A DNA stretch of 31,543 nt from Gammaproteobacteria bacterium UBA7376 (GCA_002470275.1 DKNY01000002.1:6889-38431); one strand, 5' to 3'. Numbered from the stretch's first letter, positions 7,603 to 17,109 are shown. The notes: generated from the letters alone by a model not told the origin. Made by a program: numbers and translations.

Positions 7603-9249
7603 ATGACGGATTTTAGCGGTGCTGACTTGGTGGCAGATGCCTTAGCTCAGCTCGAGGTGGAGCACGTTTTCGCTATAGTTAGCATTCACAACATGCCAAT
7701 GCTGGATGCGATTAATCGTTTGGGGAAGACGCAAATAATCGACGTGCGTCATGAGCAGGCTGGCACCCACGCGGCAGACGGCTACGCGAGGGCGAGTGGC
7801 AAGCTGGGGGTCATGATCGCGTCCACGGGCCCAGGCACCGCCAACACCGTTACTGGTCTATACGAGGCACAATTCGGGTCTTCTCGGGTGTTGGTGATTA
7901 CTGGTCAGGCGGAAACGGCCTTTTATGGCAAGGGCCTCGCCTATGTGCATGAGGCGGAGCAGCAGGTACCCATGCTGGCGTCGGTTTGCCGGCGGGTGGA
8001 AAGTCCGGGGCACGCTGATCAATTGGGCCCAGCGCTAGCCGCTGTCGTGGCCGATATTCTGGCGGGCAGAGGCGCTCCGGGTGCGCTCGAGATTCCCATC
8101 GATATTCAATACGCGGCCAATCAGCCCAGCAAGATGCCGGTCCCCGACCTTGTTCAATTCGCGCCAAATGAAAAAACAGTGGCCCAGGTGGTAGACGCCC
8201 TCAGAAAGACTGAAAGGCGCATTATCGTTGCCGGTGGTGGGGTCATTGCGGCCGGGGCTCAGGATGCTGTTTGTCGTCTTGCCGAGCATCTGAATGCCCC
8301 GGTGATTACGACGGTTGATGGTCGTGGGACGCTGCCGGAAACCCACCCGCTTTGTATTGGCAATTTTTACAACGCAGCGGGCCTATACGAGGCTATCCAA
8401 GATGCAGATTTGACCCTGGCCGTCGGCACTAAGTTTGCCGTGGGCGTTGAAGGCCAGTTCGCTGCGCAAACGCCCCCTGGCACTCTAGTGCAGATTGACA
8501 TCGACCCCACGATGATTGGCCGCACGCACCGTGTGGCTATTGGACTCATGGCGGACGCCAAACTGGCGCTGGATGAGATAAATCGCCAACTCAGCACTTT
8601 CGCGCCCAATAATGTTCGCTTCCGGGATGAGCTTTTGGCTGCAGGGGAGGCGGTGCGGCAGGCGACGCGCCATCGACTGGGCCCTGATTGGCCTAAGGTC
8701 ATGGACTGTATTCGACACAAGCTGCCTGCAGATAGCGTCATTGTTCGCGACCAGACCATCTCCGCCTATAGCTGGGGGAATCAGTTATTGCCCATTTTGC
8801 AGCCCCGTACCTCTATCAATCCGACGTCTGGCGCCATTGGTCCGGGTTTCCCGATGAGCATTGGTGCGGCGATTGCCACCCGTCGCAAGACCCTGGTGGT
8901 GCATGGGGATGGCGGTTTCATGTTCCACGCGACAGAGCTCGCCACCTGCGCCCAGTATCAGGTTCCCCTGATCATTTGCGTCTTTAACGATTCTGGCTAT
9001 GGCGTCCTGCGGTGGCTACAGCAGGCCCGTCTGGGGCGCATCAACGAAACAGAGCTGGGCAAGGTCGACTTCGTCAAAATGGCGGACAGTATGGGGGTGC
9101 CCGGACAGCGGGCGGCTAATCCCGATGCTTTCGAGCGCGCCTTGGATGACGCCCTGGCGGCGGCTGGCCCCTATCTCATTGATGTGGACATGGAAGGCTT
9201 TGCACCCATGGCAATGTCGGTGGTGCCCAAGCCTCGGCCTGGAAGCTAG
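7603..9249 (+). CDS. Thiamine diphosphate-dependent enzyme (acetolactate synthase/benzoylformate decarboxylase-like)
   Basis: This is a 548-residue ThDP enzyme of the 2-keto acid decarboxylase/acetolactate synthase superfamily. The PYR domain has the catalytic Glu E51 in RHEQAG, and the PP domain has the ThDP-Mg motif G435-D436-G437 with N462 about 26 residues on. A central domain lies at ~190-330. It may decarboxylate a 2-keto acid or condense the resulting aldehyde. It has no acetolactate synthase small subunit or branched-chain amino acid gene nearby, which favours catabolism over Val/Ile synthesis (inference). AGGGGAG at 7591-7597 gives a strong ribosome site. Its TAG shares the tetranucleotide CTAG with the convergent next gene. 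Confidence 0.88.
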   Translation: MTDFSGADLVADALAQLEVEHVFAIVSIHNMPMLDAINRLGKTQIIDVRHEQAGTHAADGYARASGKLGVMIASTGPGTANTVTGLYEAQFGSSRVLVITGQAETAFYGKGLAYVHEAEQQVPMLASVCRRVESPGHADQLGPALAAVVADILAGRGAPGALEIPIDIQYAANQPSKMPVPDLVQFAPNEKTVAQVVDALRKTERRIIVAGGGVIAAGAQDAVCRLAEHLNAPVITTVDGRGTLPETHPLCIGNFYNAAGLYEAIQDADLTLAVGTKFAVGVEGQFAAQTPPGTLVQIDIDPTMIGRTHRVAIGLMADAKLALDEINRQLSTFAPNNVRFRDELLAAGEAVRQATRHRLGPDWPKVMDCIRHKLPADSVIVRDQTISAYSWGNQLLPILQPRTSINPTSGAIGPGFPMSIGAAIATRRKTLVVHGDGGFMFHATELATCAQYQVPLIICVFNDSGYGVLRWLQQARLGRINETELGKVDFVKMADSMGVPGQRAANPDAFERALDDALAAAGPYLIDVDMEGFAPMAMSVVPKPRPGS

Positions 9250-10427
9250 GGGCTTCTGACCTCAACAGGGGTTTGACCCCGATAGCGAACCCTAAAGATT
9301 TTTCCGCCCTGGTCATCGGAAATCAGCAGGCTGCCATCCGGGGTCTGTAATACATCGTTGGGCCGTCCCTGGGCACGTTCGCCCTCCAGCCAGCCCGTAA
9401 TAAAGGGTCGATAGTCCAGTCGACCTTCATCATCCTGCATCAGCACGCTGACCTGGTAGCCCACCTTGGAGGATCGGTTCCAGGAGCCGTGCTCGGCCAC
9501 AAAGAGTCCTTGCCGATAAGCGCTGGGAAACTGGCTGCCGGTATAAAAACGCATCCCCAGGGGCGCTGAGTGGGCCTGGATGCGCCAGCGAGCCGGTTCA
9601 AAGCTATGCCGCCGCGCCTCGACATGATCACCGAATTTCGGATCGGCAAAGGTGCCATCGGGTTCGTGAGCGGCGACGCTGTGGACGAAGGGGTAGCCAT
9701 AGTGCAGCGGTTCTTGCAGGTCAGCGGGAATGACGTTTAGCTCGTCAGCAGGGATATCGTCACCCAGCATATCGCGACCATTATTGCTAACCCACAGGTC
9801 GCCGCTGGTTGGATGCCAGTCCATGCCCACAATATTGCGAATCCCCCGGGCGACGAGGGTCGTTTTGCCGCTGCTTGGGTCCATGCGCAGCAAGGTCGCG
9901 TATCGCGGGTCCTTAGACAGGCAAATATTGCAGGGGGCGCCTACCGGGATATACAGCTGTCCGTCTGAGCCGAATTTAATGTACTTCCAGCCGTGGTGTT
10001 TGTGGGTCGGGAGGTCGTCACTAACGACCTCGACGTGAGGCTTGTCGTGGAGCTGATTGTCGATATCCGAGATGCGAAGCACTCGAGACAGCGCAGCGAT
10101 GTAGAGGTCTGACCCCAGCATCGCCACGCCGCTCGGCATATCCAGCTTATTCAGCAGGGTAACCACCCGGGGGTTGTCGTCTTCCAGCGCATTGATGACG
10201 GCATAGACCCTGCCTTTGCGACGGGTTCCGACGATGAGATGGCCGCCAGGGGTTAGGGCCATCTGTCGGGCATTGGGTACGGAGAAAGGCAGTGCCTCTA
10301 CGCTGAACCCCGGCGGGCTTTCCAACTTAGCCGCAGAAACAGTGCTGACAGGGAGCCATAGGCAGCATAGCCACAGCGGCCAAAGCCGCATGATGCCGAC
10401 AACGGCAAGGTTAACAACTGTACTCAT
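9246..10427 (-). CDS. Exported PQQ-dependent sugar/sorbosone dehydrogenase family protein
   Basis: This is a periplasmic beta-propeller protein of the soluble glucose/sorbosone dehydrogenase family, which oxidises sugars with PQQ. Start ATG 10427 is chosen because AGGAG (complement of 10437-10441) lies nine bases before it; the open frame extends to 10469. The N terminus is a signal peptide (MRLWPLWLCCLWLPVSTVSA core). Family motifs: HHGWKYIKFG, IPVGAPCNIC, RYATLLRMDP, RGIRNIVGMDWHP, NNGRDMLGDD, HGSWNRS. The substrate is unknown. It overlaps the ThDP gene tail-to-tail by 4 bp, so it is a separate transcription unit. PQQ binding is inferred from family only. Confidence 0.87.
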   Translation of the reverse strand: MSTVVNLAVVGIMRLWPLWLCCLWLPVSTVSAAKLESPPGFSVEALPFSVPNARQMALTPGGHLIVGTRRKGRVYAVINALEDDNPRVVTLLNKLDMPSGVAMLGSDLYIAALSRVLRISDIDNQLHDKPHVEVVSDDLPTHKHHGWKYIKFGSDGQLYIPVGAPCNICLSKDPRYATLLRMDPSSGKTTLVARGIRNIVGMDWHPTSGDLWVSNNGRDMLGDDIPADELNVIPADLQEPLHYGYPFVHSVAAHEPDGTFADPKFGDHVEARRHSFEPARWRIQAHSAPLGMRFYTGSQFPSAYRQGLFVAEHGSWNRSSKVGYQVSVLMQDDEGRLDYRPFITGWLEGERAQGRPNDVLQTPDGSLLISDDQGGKIFRVRYRGQTPVEVRSP

Positions 10428-10554
10428 AAGTGCGCGCTCCTGCGGCCGATCGCTCATCTCGTTGCCCATGACCCTGCTTCGAGGTTAAGACCAAAGAGCC
10501 ACGATAACTGCAAAAGTACTTGGTTTGAGCAGACCTTTAAAGCACAGTGATCGG

Positions 10555-12630
10555 GTGATACCTGTACTAACTGACACCATCAAGGACGCTATCCAGAGCG
10601 CCTACCGCACCTGGCTTGCTACGCGTGCCTTTAGCCCTCGCCGAGGCCAAAAGGAGATGATTGCCGCCATCGCCCGTACCCTGGCCGCCCCAGCGCCTCG
10701 CTTGGCGGTGGTAGAGGCCGGCACCGGAACGGGAAAGACGGCAGCCTATTGTTTGGCCGCCATTCCGCTGGCGCAAAACCTCGGTAAGACCGTCGTGATC
10801 AGCACGGCGACCATTGCTCTCCAAGAGCAGGTAGTGCTCCAGGATTTGCCGGATATCAAGGCAAATGCGGGCCTTGAGTTTGGCGTGACGTTAGCCAAGG
10901 GTCGCGGCCGCTATCTTTGCTTAAAACGCCTGGATGATAACCTGCGAGACCATAATCAGCAGGAAATGCTTGCCTCCGAAGCATCAGCTGAAGAGCATAC
11001 GGCGCTTTACCAGAGCATGCTGGGTCGATTCTCCGAGGGTGTTTGGGATGGCGAGATGGATTCTTGGCCTGATGCGATTCCCGAAACCGCTAAGTCCGCC
11101 CTCACTACGGATCATCGGGGCTGTAGCAATAATCGCTGCAGCTTCTTTAAGCAGTGCCCTTTTTTTCGCGCTCGCGCACGGTTGGAGGGGGCAGAGGTCA
11201 TTGTTGCCAATCATGACCTGGTATTAGCAGACCTGGCGCTGGGCGGCGGTGCCATTCTTCCCGAGCCGGAGGAATGCATCTTTATTATCGACGAGGCCCA
11301 TCATATTGCCGACAAGACCCAGAATCATTTTTCCTCATCCGCGCGGCTCAACGCGACCATTCAATGGTTAGACAGCGTGAATACTACCTTGGGGTCCATG
11401 GCTCAGCAGTTCTCTCAACCAAAGAACTTAGTCTCTCTGGCGACTCAGACCGCTGCCGATACCGATGCCCTGGGGAATCATCTGCACGCGCTTGCGGGAA
11501 CCCTTGAGGACATGCCCTTTGAGAGTAAGGAAGAAGACAAAGAGGCCTATCGTTTTCCAATGGGCCAGGTGCCTGATGCCACCGCAGAACTGTGTCGCGC
11601 CTGTTTGCCTTCGATAACGAGAATCAGTGACGCTCTGGAGCAGACCCATGACCTCCTGTCCAAGGCAATGTCTGGCGAGCTGGATTGGCCTCAGGCCTAC
11701 GCCGCGGAGGATTGGTTGCTGCCGGTTGGGCAACTGCTCGGGCGGGCTCAGTCGGTAGAGACCCTGCTCCAGGATTATGCCGATGGCGATGCGAAAACCT
11801 ATCGTCATGCCCGCTGGCTGAGCCGCAATCCTTATGATGTAGAGATGGTAAGCGCACCGATAGAGCCTGGCCACATCCTGCAGCGGGTGCTTTGGGACCG
11901 GTGTTTCGCCGCGGTGTGTACGTCGGCCACCATCACCGCGCTGGGCAAATTCGACCGATTTATTGAACGTGCGGGGTTGGGCGATGAGGCCATCACGCTA
12001 TCCATCGCGAGCCCCTTTGACTATGGGCGTATTGCAACCTTCCAGGTGCCGGACATGGCCGCAGACCCTCGGGACTTTGACGGCCACAGCGCAGAAATTG
12101 TGAGCCTGCTACCTGAGCTGCTGCAACAGCACCCCTCTGCGCTGGTCCTCTTTACCTCGTGGCGACAGCTCAATGCCGTGATCAAGGGGCTACCCGACGC
12201 GTTGGTCTCTCAGCTCCTGGTCCAGGGAGAGGGCAGCAAGCAGGCGTTGATCGCTCAACACAAGGAGAGAATCGACGACGGTAAAACCTCCTATCTCTTT
12301 GGGCTGGCCAGCTTTTCCGAGGGACTGGATTTGCCCGGAGCCTATTGCCGGCACGTTATTATCGCCAAGCTGCCGTTTTCCGTCCCGGATAACCCCATCG
12401 ACCAGGCCATTGCTGAGTGGGCAGAGGCTCAGGGCAGGAATGCCTTCTATGAGATCACCGTTCCAGATGCCGCCCTTAAGCTGGTGCAGGCCTGCGGTCG
12501 GTTGATCCGTCACGAAGCCGACTTCGGGACGATCTCCATGCTCGATAAACGCATCGTGACCCAGCGCTACGGGCGGGCGTTGATCCAGTCGCTGCCGCCC
12601 TTCCGGCTAGACCTGCCCGGTACCCAGTAG
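10555..12630 (+). CDS. dinG: DinG-family ATP-dependent DNA helicase
   Basis: This is a superfamily 2, XPD-like 5'-3' helicase with an Fe-S cluster, acting on R-loops, forked DNA and other blocked structures. Walker A EAGTGTGKT (54-62), Fe-S cysteines C122, C190, C195 and C201, and Walker B DEAH (246-249) are all present. The C-terminal helicase motifs include SFSEGLDLPG and QACGRLIRH. The start is uncertain: GTG 10555 leaves an N terminus of normal DinG length, while TTG 10525 would add ten residues; neither has a clear ribosome site. E. coli dinG is SOS-controlled, but no CTGT-N8-ACAG box is seen in the 130 bases upstream here. It is convergent with the M16 protease gene, 5 bp apart. Confidence 0.92.
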   Translation: MIPVLTDTIKDAIQSAYRTWLATRAFSPRRGQKEMIAAIARTLAAPAPRLAVVEAGTGTGKTAAYCLAAIPLAQNLGKTVVISTATIALQEQVVLQDLPDIKANAGLEFGVTLAKGRGRYLCLKRLDDNLRDHNQQEMLASEASAEEHTALYQSMLGRFSEGVWDGEMDSWPDAIPETAKSALTTDHRGCSNNRCSFFKQCPFFRARARLEGAEVIVANHDLVLADLALGGGAILPEPEECIFIIDEAHHIADKTQNHFSSSARLNATIQWLDSVNTTLGSMAQQFSQPKNLVSLATQTAADTDALGNHLHALAGTLEDMPFESKEEDKEAYRFPMGQVPDATAELCRACLPSITRISDALEQTHDLLSKAMSGELDWPQAYAAEDWLLPVGQLLGRAQSVETLLQDYADGDAKTYRHARWLSRNPYDVEMVSAPIEPGHILQRVLWDRCFAAVCTSATITALGKFDRFIERAGLGDEAITLSIASPFDYGRIATFQVPDMAADPRDFDGHSAEIVSLLPELLQQHPSALVLFTSWRQLNAVIKGLPDALVSQLLVQGEGSKQALIAQHKERIDDGKTSYLFGLASFSEGLDLPGAYCRHVIIAKLPFSVPDNPIDQAIAEWAEAQGRNAFYEITVPDAALKLVQACGRLIRHEADFGTISMLDKRIVTQRYGRALIQSLPPFRLDLPGTQ

Positions 12631-12646
12631 CGCCGTTAGAGGCGCT
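12629..12646. terminator. Possible bidirectional hairpin between convergent genes
   Basis: AGCGCC (12629-12634) and GGCGCT (12641-12646) are perfect 6-bp arms around a 6-base loop. They cover the stop codon of dinG and lie beside that of the M16 protease. There is no T-run on either side, so it would be a weak or factor-assisted terminator at best. Confidence 0.3.
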
Positions 12647-15401
12647 GGTCGAACTTGCCTGGGCTGAAGATCGTTAAAGAGCGCGTTTGGAGACGGCTGT
12701 AGATGTCTTTCATAAAGGCACCCATTTCTGCCTTATCCAGACTGGCGACCTGCTTCGCAACCTGCTCTTTGCTGTTAAAGAGATAGTTTTCCACATCCAA
12801 GCTTTCCCAATAGTCCTCACTTCGCTCGGTCAAGTTTTTGTCTTTTTCCGTCAGGCGCGTGATTAATCCCTCTTTTTGACGCTGAAAATCCTCATCGGAT
12901 AGGGTTTCCCAATCGTTGATGTAACTCTCCATAAACGCCATCACGGCTTCGCGTAAATCCTCGACGCCCGCCGCCGGCGATTGTACGAGAAAAATATTAC
13001 CGCTTTGGGTGCTCAGGCGCCGCACGCCGGCGCTTACAACATACCCGAGTTGTTGGTCAGTCCTGAGGCTTGAGAAAAAGGGTGACCTTAGGAGCTGGCC
13101 AGCAAGGCCGCTCTTCGCGGCGCTGGCGAAGGAATCATCTGGGTCCTGAACATAGAGCAATAGCACCGCATCATCGTGGTCAACGTCCAGATTGATCGAT
13201 TCTGCTTCGCTGAGTTGCTGAACGGTCGGCTGCCTGCGAGGCATGTCTCTAAGCGGCAAGGCGTCCTGAAGGTAGGCCGCCACCGCCTCTGCATCTTGCT
13301 GTTGCACGTTACCGTGAAGGCCGCCGAATACCGACAGCGTCCGCAGCTGATTTTTCCGCCATGCAGAGAGGGCACTGAGATCAACGGATTCCAATGCGTC
13401 CGCGAGCTCATTGGGGGTAAACCGGACGTCGACAAGGTGGGTTCCTAGCTTTCGCAGGGCTTGGGAATAAGGCTTATCCTTGGCGGCGTTGCGCCAGTCC
13501 ATAATAAGTGCGGTTTTGAGTATCTCGAACCGTTCCTGGGTGAGCGGGGCGTTAATGAGTTGATGCACGATCTGTTTTAGCAAAATCAGCTGCTTGTCCT
13601 GGTAGCCAGAAAGCTTGAGCCGCATACCGTTGCTCGTTGACTGTAGGCCATAGCCCATACCAGCCAGACTGGCTGGGTAGAGAGACTCGCTCAAGGCGTC
13701 GTTAATGAGCTTAATGAACAGCTGGTTCTGGGCTCTATCTGCCGGCGTGACGGACCCTTGCTCGCTCACCAAGTCAATTCTCATATTCGCCCTGGGGGCG
13801 CCAAATTCCACGTCGGTGTCAAGCCACAGCTGAATCGCCCCAGTATCCACCGCTAGGGTAATGGGCTGCTCATCTGCAGTGAGGAGTCCCAGCGCCTCTG
13901 GGAGGAAGGGGTTGGGTTCTGGTAGGGCTAGGAAAGCCTCGACCGGGGCCAGCTCGATGGCCCCTTGTGTGAGCCGATAGGGCACCTTGAACCAGGTCTC
14001 TACGGCGTCGGTAGCGACATCTGGCGCCGATACCTCGATAAAGACATTGTCTTGTCTGAGGTATCCCAGATAGTCCTTGATCATCTGCGCGTCAAAGTTT
14101 TCCATGAGATACGGTGCTACCAGCAGCTGCTCAGGCGGGTACTCCGCTAAGCGAGGGGCCATCCGGTAAACGAATCCTGTGGCGGATCCCTGCCCCTGAA
14201 AGCGAAAGGCCAGTTCCGCAACCTTGGCCTGTTCTTCATACAGCCATCGCTTGGGCTCCTCGGCACGAAGCAAGGCAATGTAGTCAAACAGGAGCGCGCT
14301 GATACTCGGGATGTTTTCTCGCCCCTCAGGTGTCAGTTTCATCCCAACGCTGATCATGCTGGTATTGTGATCGAAGTTGTCCGTACCCGCATTCAGGCTT
14401 TCTATCCAGCCCCGCTGAATCAGGGCCCGATGCAGGCCGCCACTGCCTTCGTGGCCTAAGAGGTTGCCGATGTATTCTTGGGGCTTATTTTGAAAATTTG
14501 GCAGGACGCTGGGGACCGGGAAATTATAGGTGATCTGGAAGCTGTCCTTGATCGATGCCGAGTCCAGGCGCGCGGGAAGCTGCCCCTCTGCAAACATCGG
14601 CACGGAGGGATAGAGGGGCCCTGCATCCTTGTTCACAACCTGTCCGAATAGGGGGCGGACCAGCGCCTCCAGGTCATCCAGACTACGGTCACTCAAAATC
14701 GCTAGGCCCATCTGGTCAGCGGAGTAATGTTTTTCGAAAAACTGCTGGAGGTCATCGCCAACGTCCCCGGCTAAGGTGTCCAGGGACCCGATGGTGAAAC
14801 GATGGCCCGGGTGTTCGGGGTTCAGTGCTCGCTTGCTCACGCTGTAGCCGCGCCAGCCGTCGTCCTTGATCTGCATTTGGTACTCGGAGTGCACCGCATT
14901 TTTCTCGCGCTCGACGTATTCCGGGCTGAGCAGCGGATCAATGAAGAAATGTGCAAAGCGGTCCAGGCCCTCCGGGAAACCGCTGTTTTGAATATCAAAG
15001 AAATAGTTGGTGTGATCCAAGGCCGTATAGGCATTTGAACTGCCTCCATTGCCCGTAATAAATTGCTGAAAGGTATCCACCTCAGGGTACTTCCCGGTGC
15101 CGATAAAAAGCATATGCTCTAAGAAGTGGGCCAGGCCAGGTCGGTCATTTGTCTCATGAAAGCTGCCGCGATAGACCGCCAGGGCGGCTGCAGATTTGTC
15201 GGTTTCTGGATCAGATACCAAAAGGACCTGCATTTGATTGGGTAGGCGCAGGTAACGATATGCCCGATCATCGTTTGGGCTTTGCCGGGGTTCAATCCGT
15301 TCGATGCTGTTCTGAGACTGCTGGGAGAGTTGTCCACTGCAGGCCCCAAGGCAGAGTAGGATCGGTACCGCCAACCAGCTAAAAGTGAGGGTCGATTTCA
15401 T
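12636..15401 (-). CDS. Pitrilysin/insulinase-like M16 metalloprotease, predicted lipoprotein
   Basis: This is a 921-residue zinc protease of the M16A family, normally periplasmic and active on small peptides. Residues 1-21 form a lipoprotein signal with lipobox LGAC (modified C21), so it is probably membrane-anchored. The inverted zinc motif H92-F-L-E95-H96 and the distal ligand E173 (NAVHSE) are intact, so the enzyme should be active. The length fits a four-domain pitrilysin. The ATG 15401 choice is supported by the signal peptide and a modest GGAA ribosome site. It is transcribed away from the glycerate kinase-like gene, with 130 bp between. Confidence 0.92.
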   Translation of the reverse strand: MKSTLTFSWLAVPILLCLGACSGQLSQQSQNSIERIEPRQSPNDDRAYRYLRLPNQMQVLLVSDPETDKSAAALAVYRGSFHETNDRPGLAHFLEHMLFIGTGKYPEVDTFQQFITGNGGSSNAYTALDHTNYFFDIQNSGFPEGLDRFAHFFIDPLLSPEYVEREKNAVHSEYQMQIKDDGWRGYSVSKRALNPEHPGHRFTIGSLDTLAGDVGDDLQQFFEKHYSADQMGLAILSDRSLDDLEALVRPLFGQVVNKDAGPLYPSVPMFAEGQLPARLDSASIKDSFQITYNFPVPSVLPNFQNKPQEYIGNLLGHEGSGGLHRALIQRGWIESLNAGTDNFDHNTSMISVGMKLTPEGRENIPSISALLFDYIALLRAEEPKRWLYEEQAKVAELAFRFQGQGSATGFVYRMAPRLAEYPPEQLLVAPYLMENFDAQMIKDYLGYLRQDNVFIEVSAPDVATDAVETWFKVPYRLTQGAIELAPVEAFLALPEPNPFLPEALGLLTADEQPITLAVDTGAIQLWLDTDVEFGAPRANMRIDLVSEQGSVTPADRAQNQLFIKLINDALSESLYPASLAGMGYGLQSTSNGMRLKLSGYQDKQLILLKQIVHQLINAPLTQERFEILKTALIMDWRNAAKDKPYSQALRKLGTHLVDVRFTPNELADALESVDLSALSAWRKNQLRTLSVFGGLHGNVQQQDAEAVAAYLQDALPLRDMPRRQPTVQQLSEAESINLDVDHDDAVLLLYVQDPDDSFASAAKSGLAGQLLRSPFFSSLRTDQQLGYVVSAGVRRLSTQSGNIFLVQSPAAGVEDLREAVMAFMESYINDWETLSDEDFQRQKEGLITRLTEKDKNLTERSEDYWESLDVENYLFNSKEQVAKQVASLDKAEMGAFMKDIYSRLQTRSLTIFSPGKFDQRL

Positions 15402-15531
15402 AGCTTAAGGTTCCACTGAGATTCCCGGCAGGTCATAGTAGCTGAGCCGGAGACCGGGCGCGATGCACCAAGACATCATGTCCAAAATTCATTTTGGGCA
15501 TCGGCCTCCTGAGGTAATTGAAAGGAAAACG

Positions 15532-16392
15532 ATGGATATTGATGAGCTGAGGCTAGCGCTAACCGATGCGTCGAGCGGAGATCTGAACCAAAATACAGGT
15601 CGCTTTTTGGGTTGGGACGCTATTGCCACCTATATGAGCGCCAGGATGGCGGGTCGTTTTTCTCCGGTTATTGGTGTCAGCGGCCCACAGGGCTCGGGCA
15701 AGACTACCCTTGCTTTGTCTCTGGTGGAGAAGCTGCGCGCCTCGGGATATTCGGCGGAGGCCGTGTCGCTGGACGATTTTTATCTGCCCTTGGCTGACCG
15801 CCAGGCGCTTGGCCAATCCGTTCATCCCATGCTGGCCACCCGTGGCGTACCGGGCACCCATGATGTGGCTTGGATGGGGCGCGTCCTGCACGCATTGACC
15901 GATCAATCGCCCGGATGCACGGTGTCGCTGCAGCTCCCAGTTTTTGATAAGGGGCTGGATGATCGTGTGGACGTCAGAACCGTTGAGGCTGAGATACTGG
16001 TCATCGAGGGATGGTGTCTTGGGGTGACGGCACAGACCGACAGCGCGCTTGAGACACCGATTAATCGCCTGGAGCGTGAATCTGATGGCACCGGCCTGTG
16101 CCGACGCTGGGTGAACCAGCAAATCGTCGATCACTATCTGGCCTGCTGGACACACGTGGGTTGCTGGCTCCAGCTGCGTATCCCTGACTTTAAGCTGGTG
16201 GCTCGCTGGCGTGGTCAGCAGGAACAGTCTTTGCCCGCCGAACGCCGGATGACCGAGGTCCAGCTGGCCAACTTCATTAACCATTATGAGCGGCTGACGC
16301 GCTGGCAGGCCCAGTGTCCCCCGTTATTGCCCGGGCTATCGGTGGCCTTAGACGAGGCCCACCAGGTGCATCAGGTGGACGAGCACTTCTAG
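15532..16392 (+). CDS. P-loop kinase, plant-type D-glycerate 3-kinase-like
   Basis: This is a 286-residue uridine kinase-like P-loop protein resembling plant and fungal glycerate kinase (GLYK/Tda10), which makes 3-phosphoglycerate from D-glycerate and ATP. Walker A GPQGSGKT is at 51-58. The family blocks SLDDFY, TRGVPGTHD, LPVFDKGLDDR and VIEGWCLG follow in order. ATG 15532 is chosen for its AAAGGA site at 15521-15526; the frame extends upstream to ATG 15463 but the added 23 residues are not family-like. No glycolate or glyoxylate pathway gene is adjacent. The exact substrate is inferred from family. Confidence 0.82.
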   Translation: MDIDELRLALTDASSGDLNQNTGRFLGWDAIATYMSARMAGRFSPVIGVSGPQGSGKTTLALSLVEKLRASGYSAEAVSLDDFYLPLADRQALGQSVHPMLATRGVPGTHDVAWMGRVLHALTDQSPGCTVSLQLPVFDKGLDDRVDVRTVEAEILVIEGWCLGVTAQTDSALETPINRLERESDGTGLCRRWVNQQIVDHYLACWTHVGCWLQLRIPDFKLVARWRGQQEQSLPAERRMTEVQLANFINHYERLTRWQAQCPPLLPGLSVALDEAHQVHQVDEHF

Positions 16393-16429
16393 CGGCAGGG
16401 CCAAGGTTCAGCATAAGAGTTTTAGCTTG

Positions 16430-16463
16430 GTTCAGATTGCGTTCAGCTTCGGACCACTAAATT
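16430..16463 (+). promoter_or_regulatory. Candidate PhoP box and -10 for the slyB-PepSY-phoPQ operon
   Basis: GTTCAG at 16430-16435 and 16441-16446 are direct repeats with an 11-bp period, the layout of PhoP/OmpR-family tandem sites. A third GTTCAG lies at 16406-16411. A weak -10 (TAAATT, 16458-16463) starts 11 bases after the second repeat, fitting a box that overlaps the -35 region. The site precedes an operon encoding a PhoP-like regulator. Confidence 0.55.
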
Positions 16464-16494
16464 AGCCTCATCCTAAATCGCTAGTGGAGGCGAA

Positions 16495-17073
16495 ATGCGC
16501 GTTCAAAACCAACTTCTCACAAGATCTCCCGTCAGACGTCGTCTTGACTCTGTTCACGCCTCGGCCTACCTCGTGCTCTTTTTCATCGTTTTATTGTTGA
16601 GCCAGGGTGCGTTGGCCCAGAGTCGGTATCAGGTGGCGGACGTTGTTTCGGTTGTGCCGGTCTATCAAAACGTTCTGGTAAAACAACCCCAAGAGGTTTG
16701 CTATGAAGAGCAGCAGCCCCGACGGAAACCCCGAGGCGAGTCTAAAACGCCGGGTATCGTGGGCGTTATCTTGGGTGGGGCCTTAGGCAATGCCGTGGGC
16801 AACAACAAATCCAGCAAGAAAGTAGGCACGGTCGTGGGGGGCGTCCTGGGGTATTCCATTGCTCAGGACATCACGCGATCCCGCCGAAATCAGGGCGGGT
16901 ATACCGATGTGACCTATCGAGAGGTCTGCGAGGTTCAATACGAGACCCAGCAACAGGAGCGGCTGATGGGATATGACGTGAGCTATTCCTATGCGGGGCA
17001 GACTTATCACACCCGGTTGGATCGAGACCCTGGCCAGACCCTTCGCGTTCGAGTCCGCGTCAACCCGGTTTAA
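16495..17073 (+). CDS. SlyB-like glycine-zipper 2TM outer-envelope protein
   Basis: This is a 192-residue exported protein. It has an N-terminal signal peptide ending near A41 (SQGALA) and a glycine-zipper 2TM segment (about 87-124, GIVGVILGGALGNAVG then GTVVGGVLGYSIAQ) of the Rickettsia 17-kDa antigen/SlyB type. Two Cys, C69 and C145, flank the zipper and could pair. There is no lipobox, unlike SlyB itself. In enterics slyB belongs to the PhoPQ regulon, and here the gene heads an operon ending in phoP-phoQ-like genes behind a likely PhoP box. GGAGG at 16486-16490 precedes the ATG. A role in envelope integrity is inference. Confidence 0.82.
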   Translation: MRVQNQLLTRSPVRRRLDSVHASAYLVLFFIVLLLSQGALAQSRYQVADVVSVVPVYQNVLVKQPQEVCYEEQQPRRKPRGESKTPGIVGVILGGALGNAVGNNKSSKKVGTVVGGVLGYSIAQDITRSRRNQGGYTDVTYREVCEVQYETQQQERLMGYDVSYSYAGQTYHTRLDRDPGQTLRVRVRVNPV

Positions 17074-17109
17074 CCATCACAGCACTACGTCAGGGGGCCA
17101 TATTCAGCC

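Noticed and set aside
7603..9249. Acetolactate synthase for Val/Ile synthesis
   Set aside because: No small subunit or branched-chain amino acid genes are adjacent and the gene sits in a catabolic cluster; only superfamily membership is supported.
10428..10554. LexA box upstream of dinG
   Set aside because: No CTGT-N8-ACAG or close variant is present, although dinG is SOS-controlled in E. coli.
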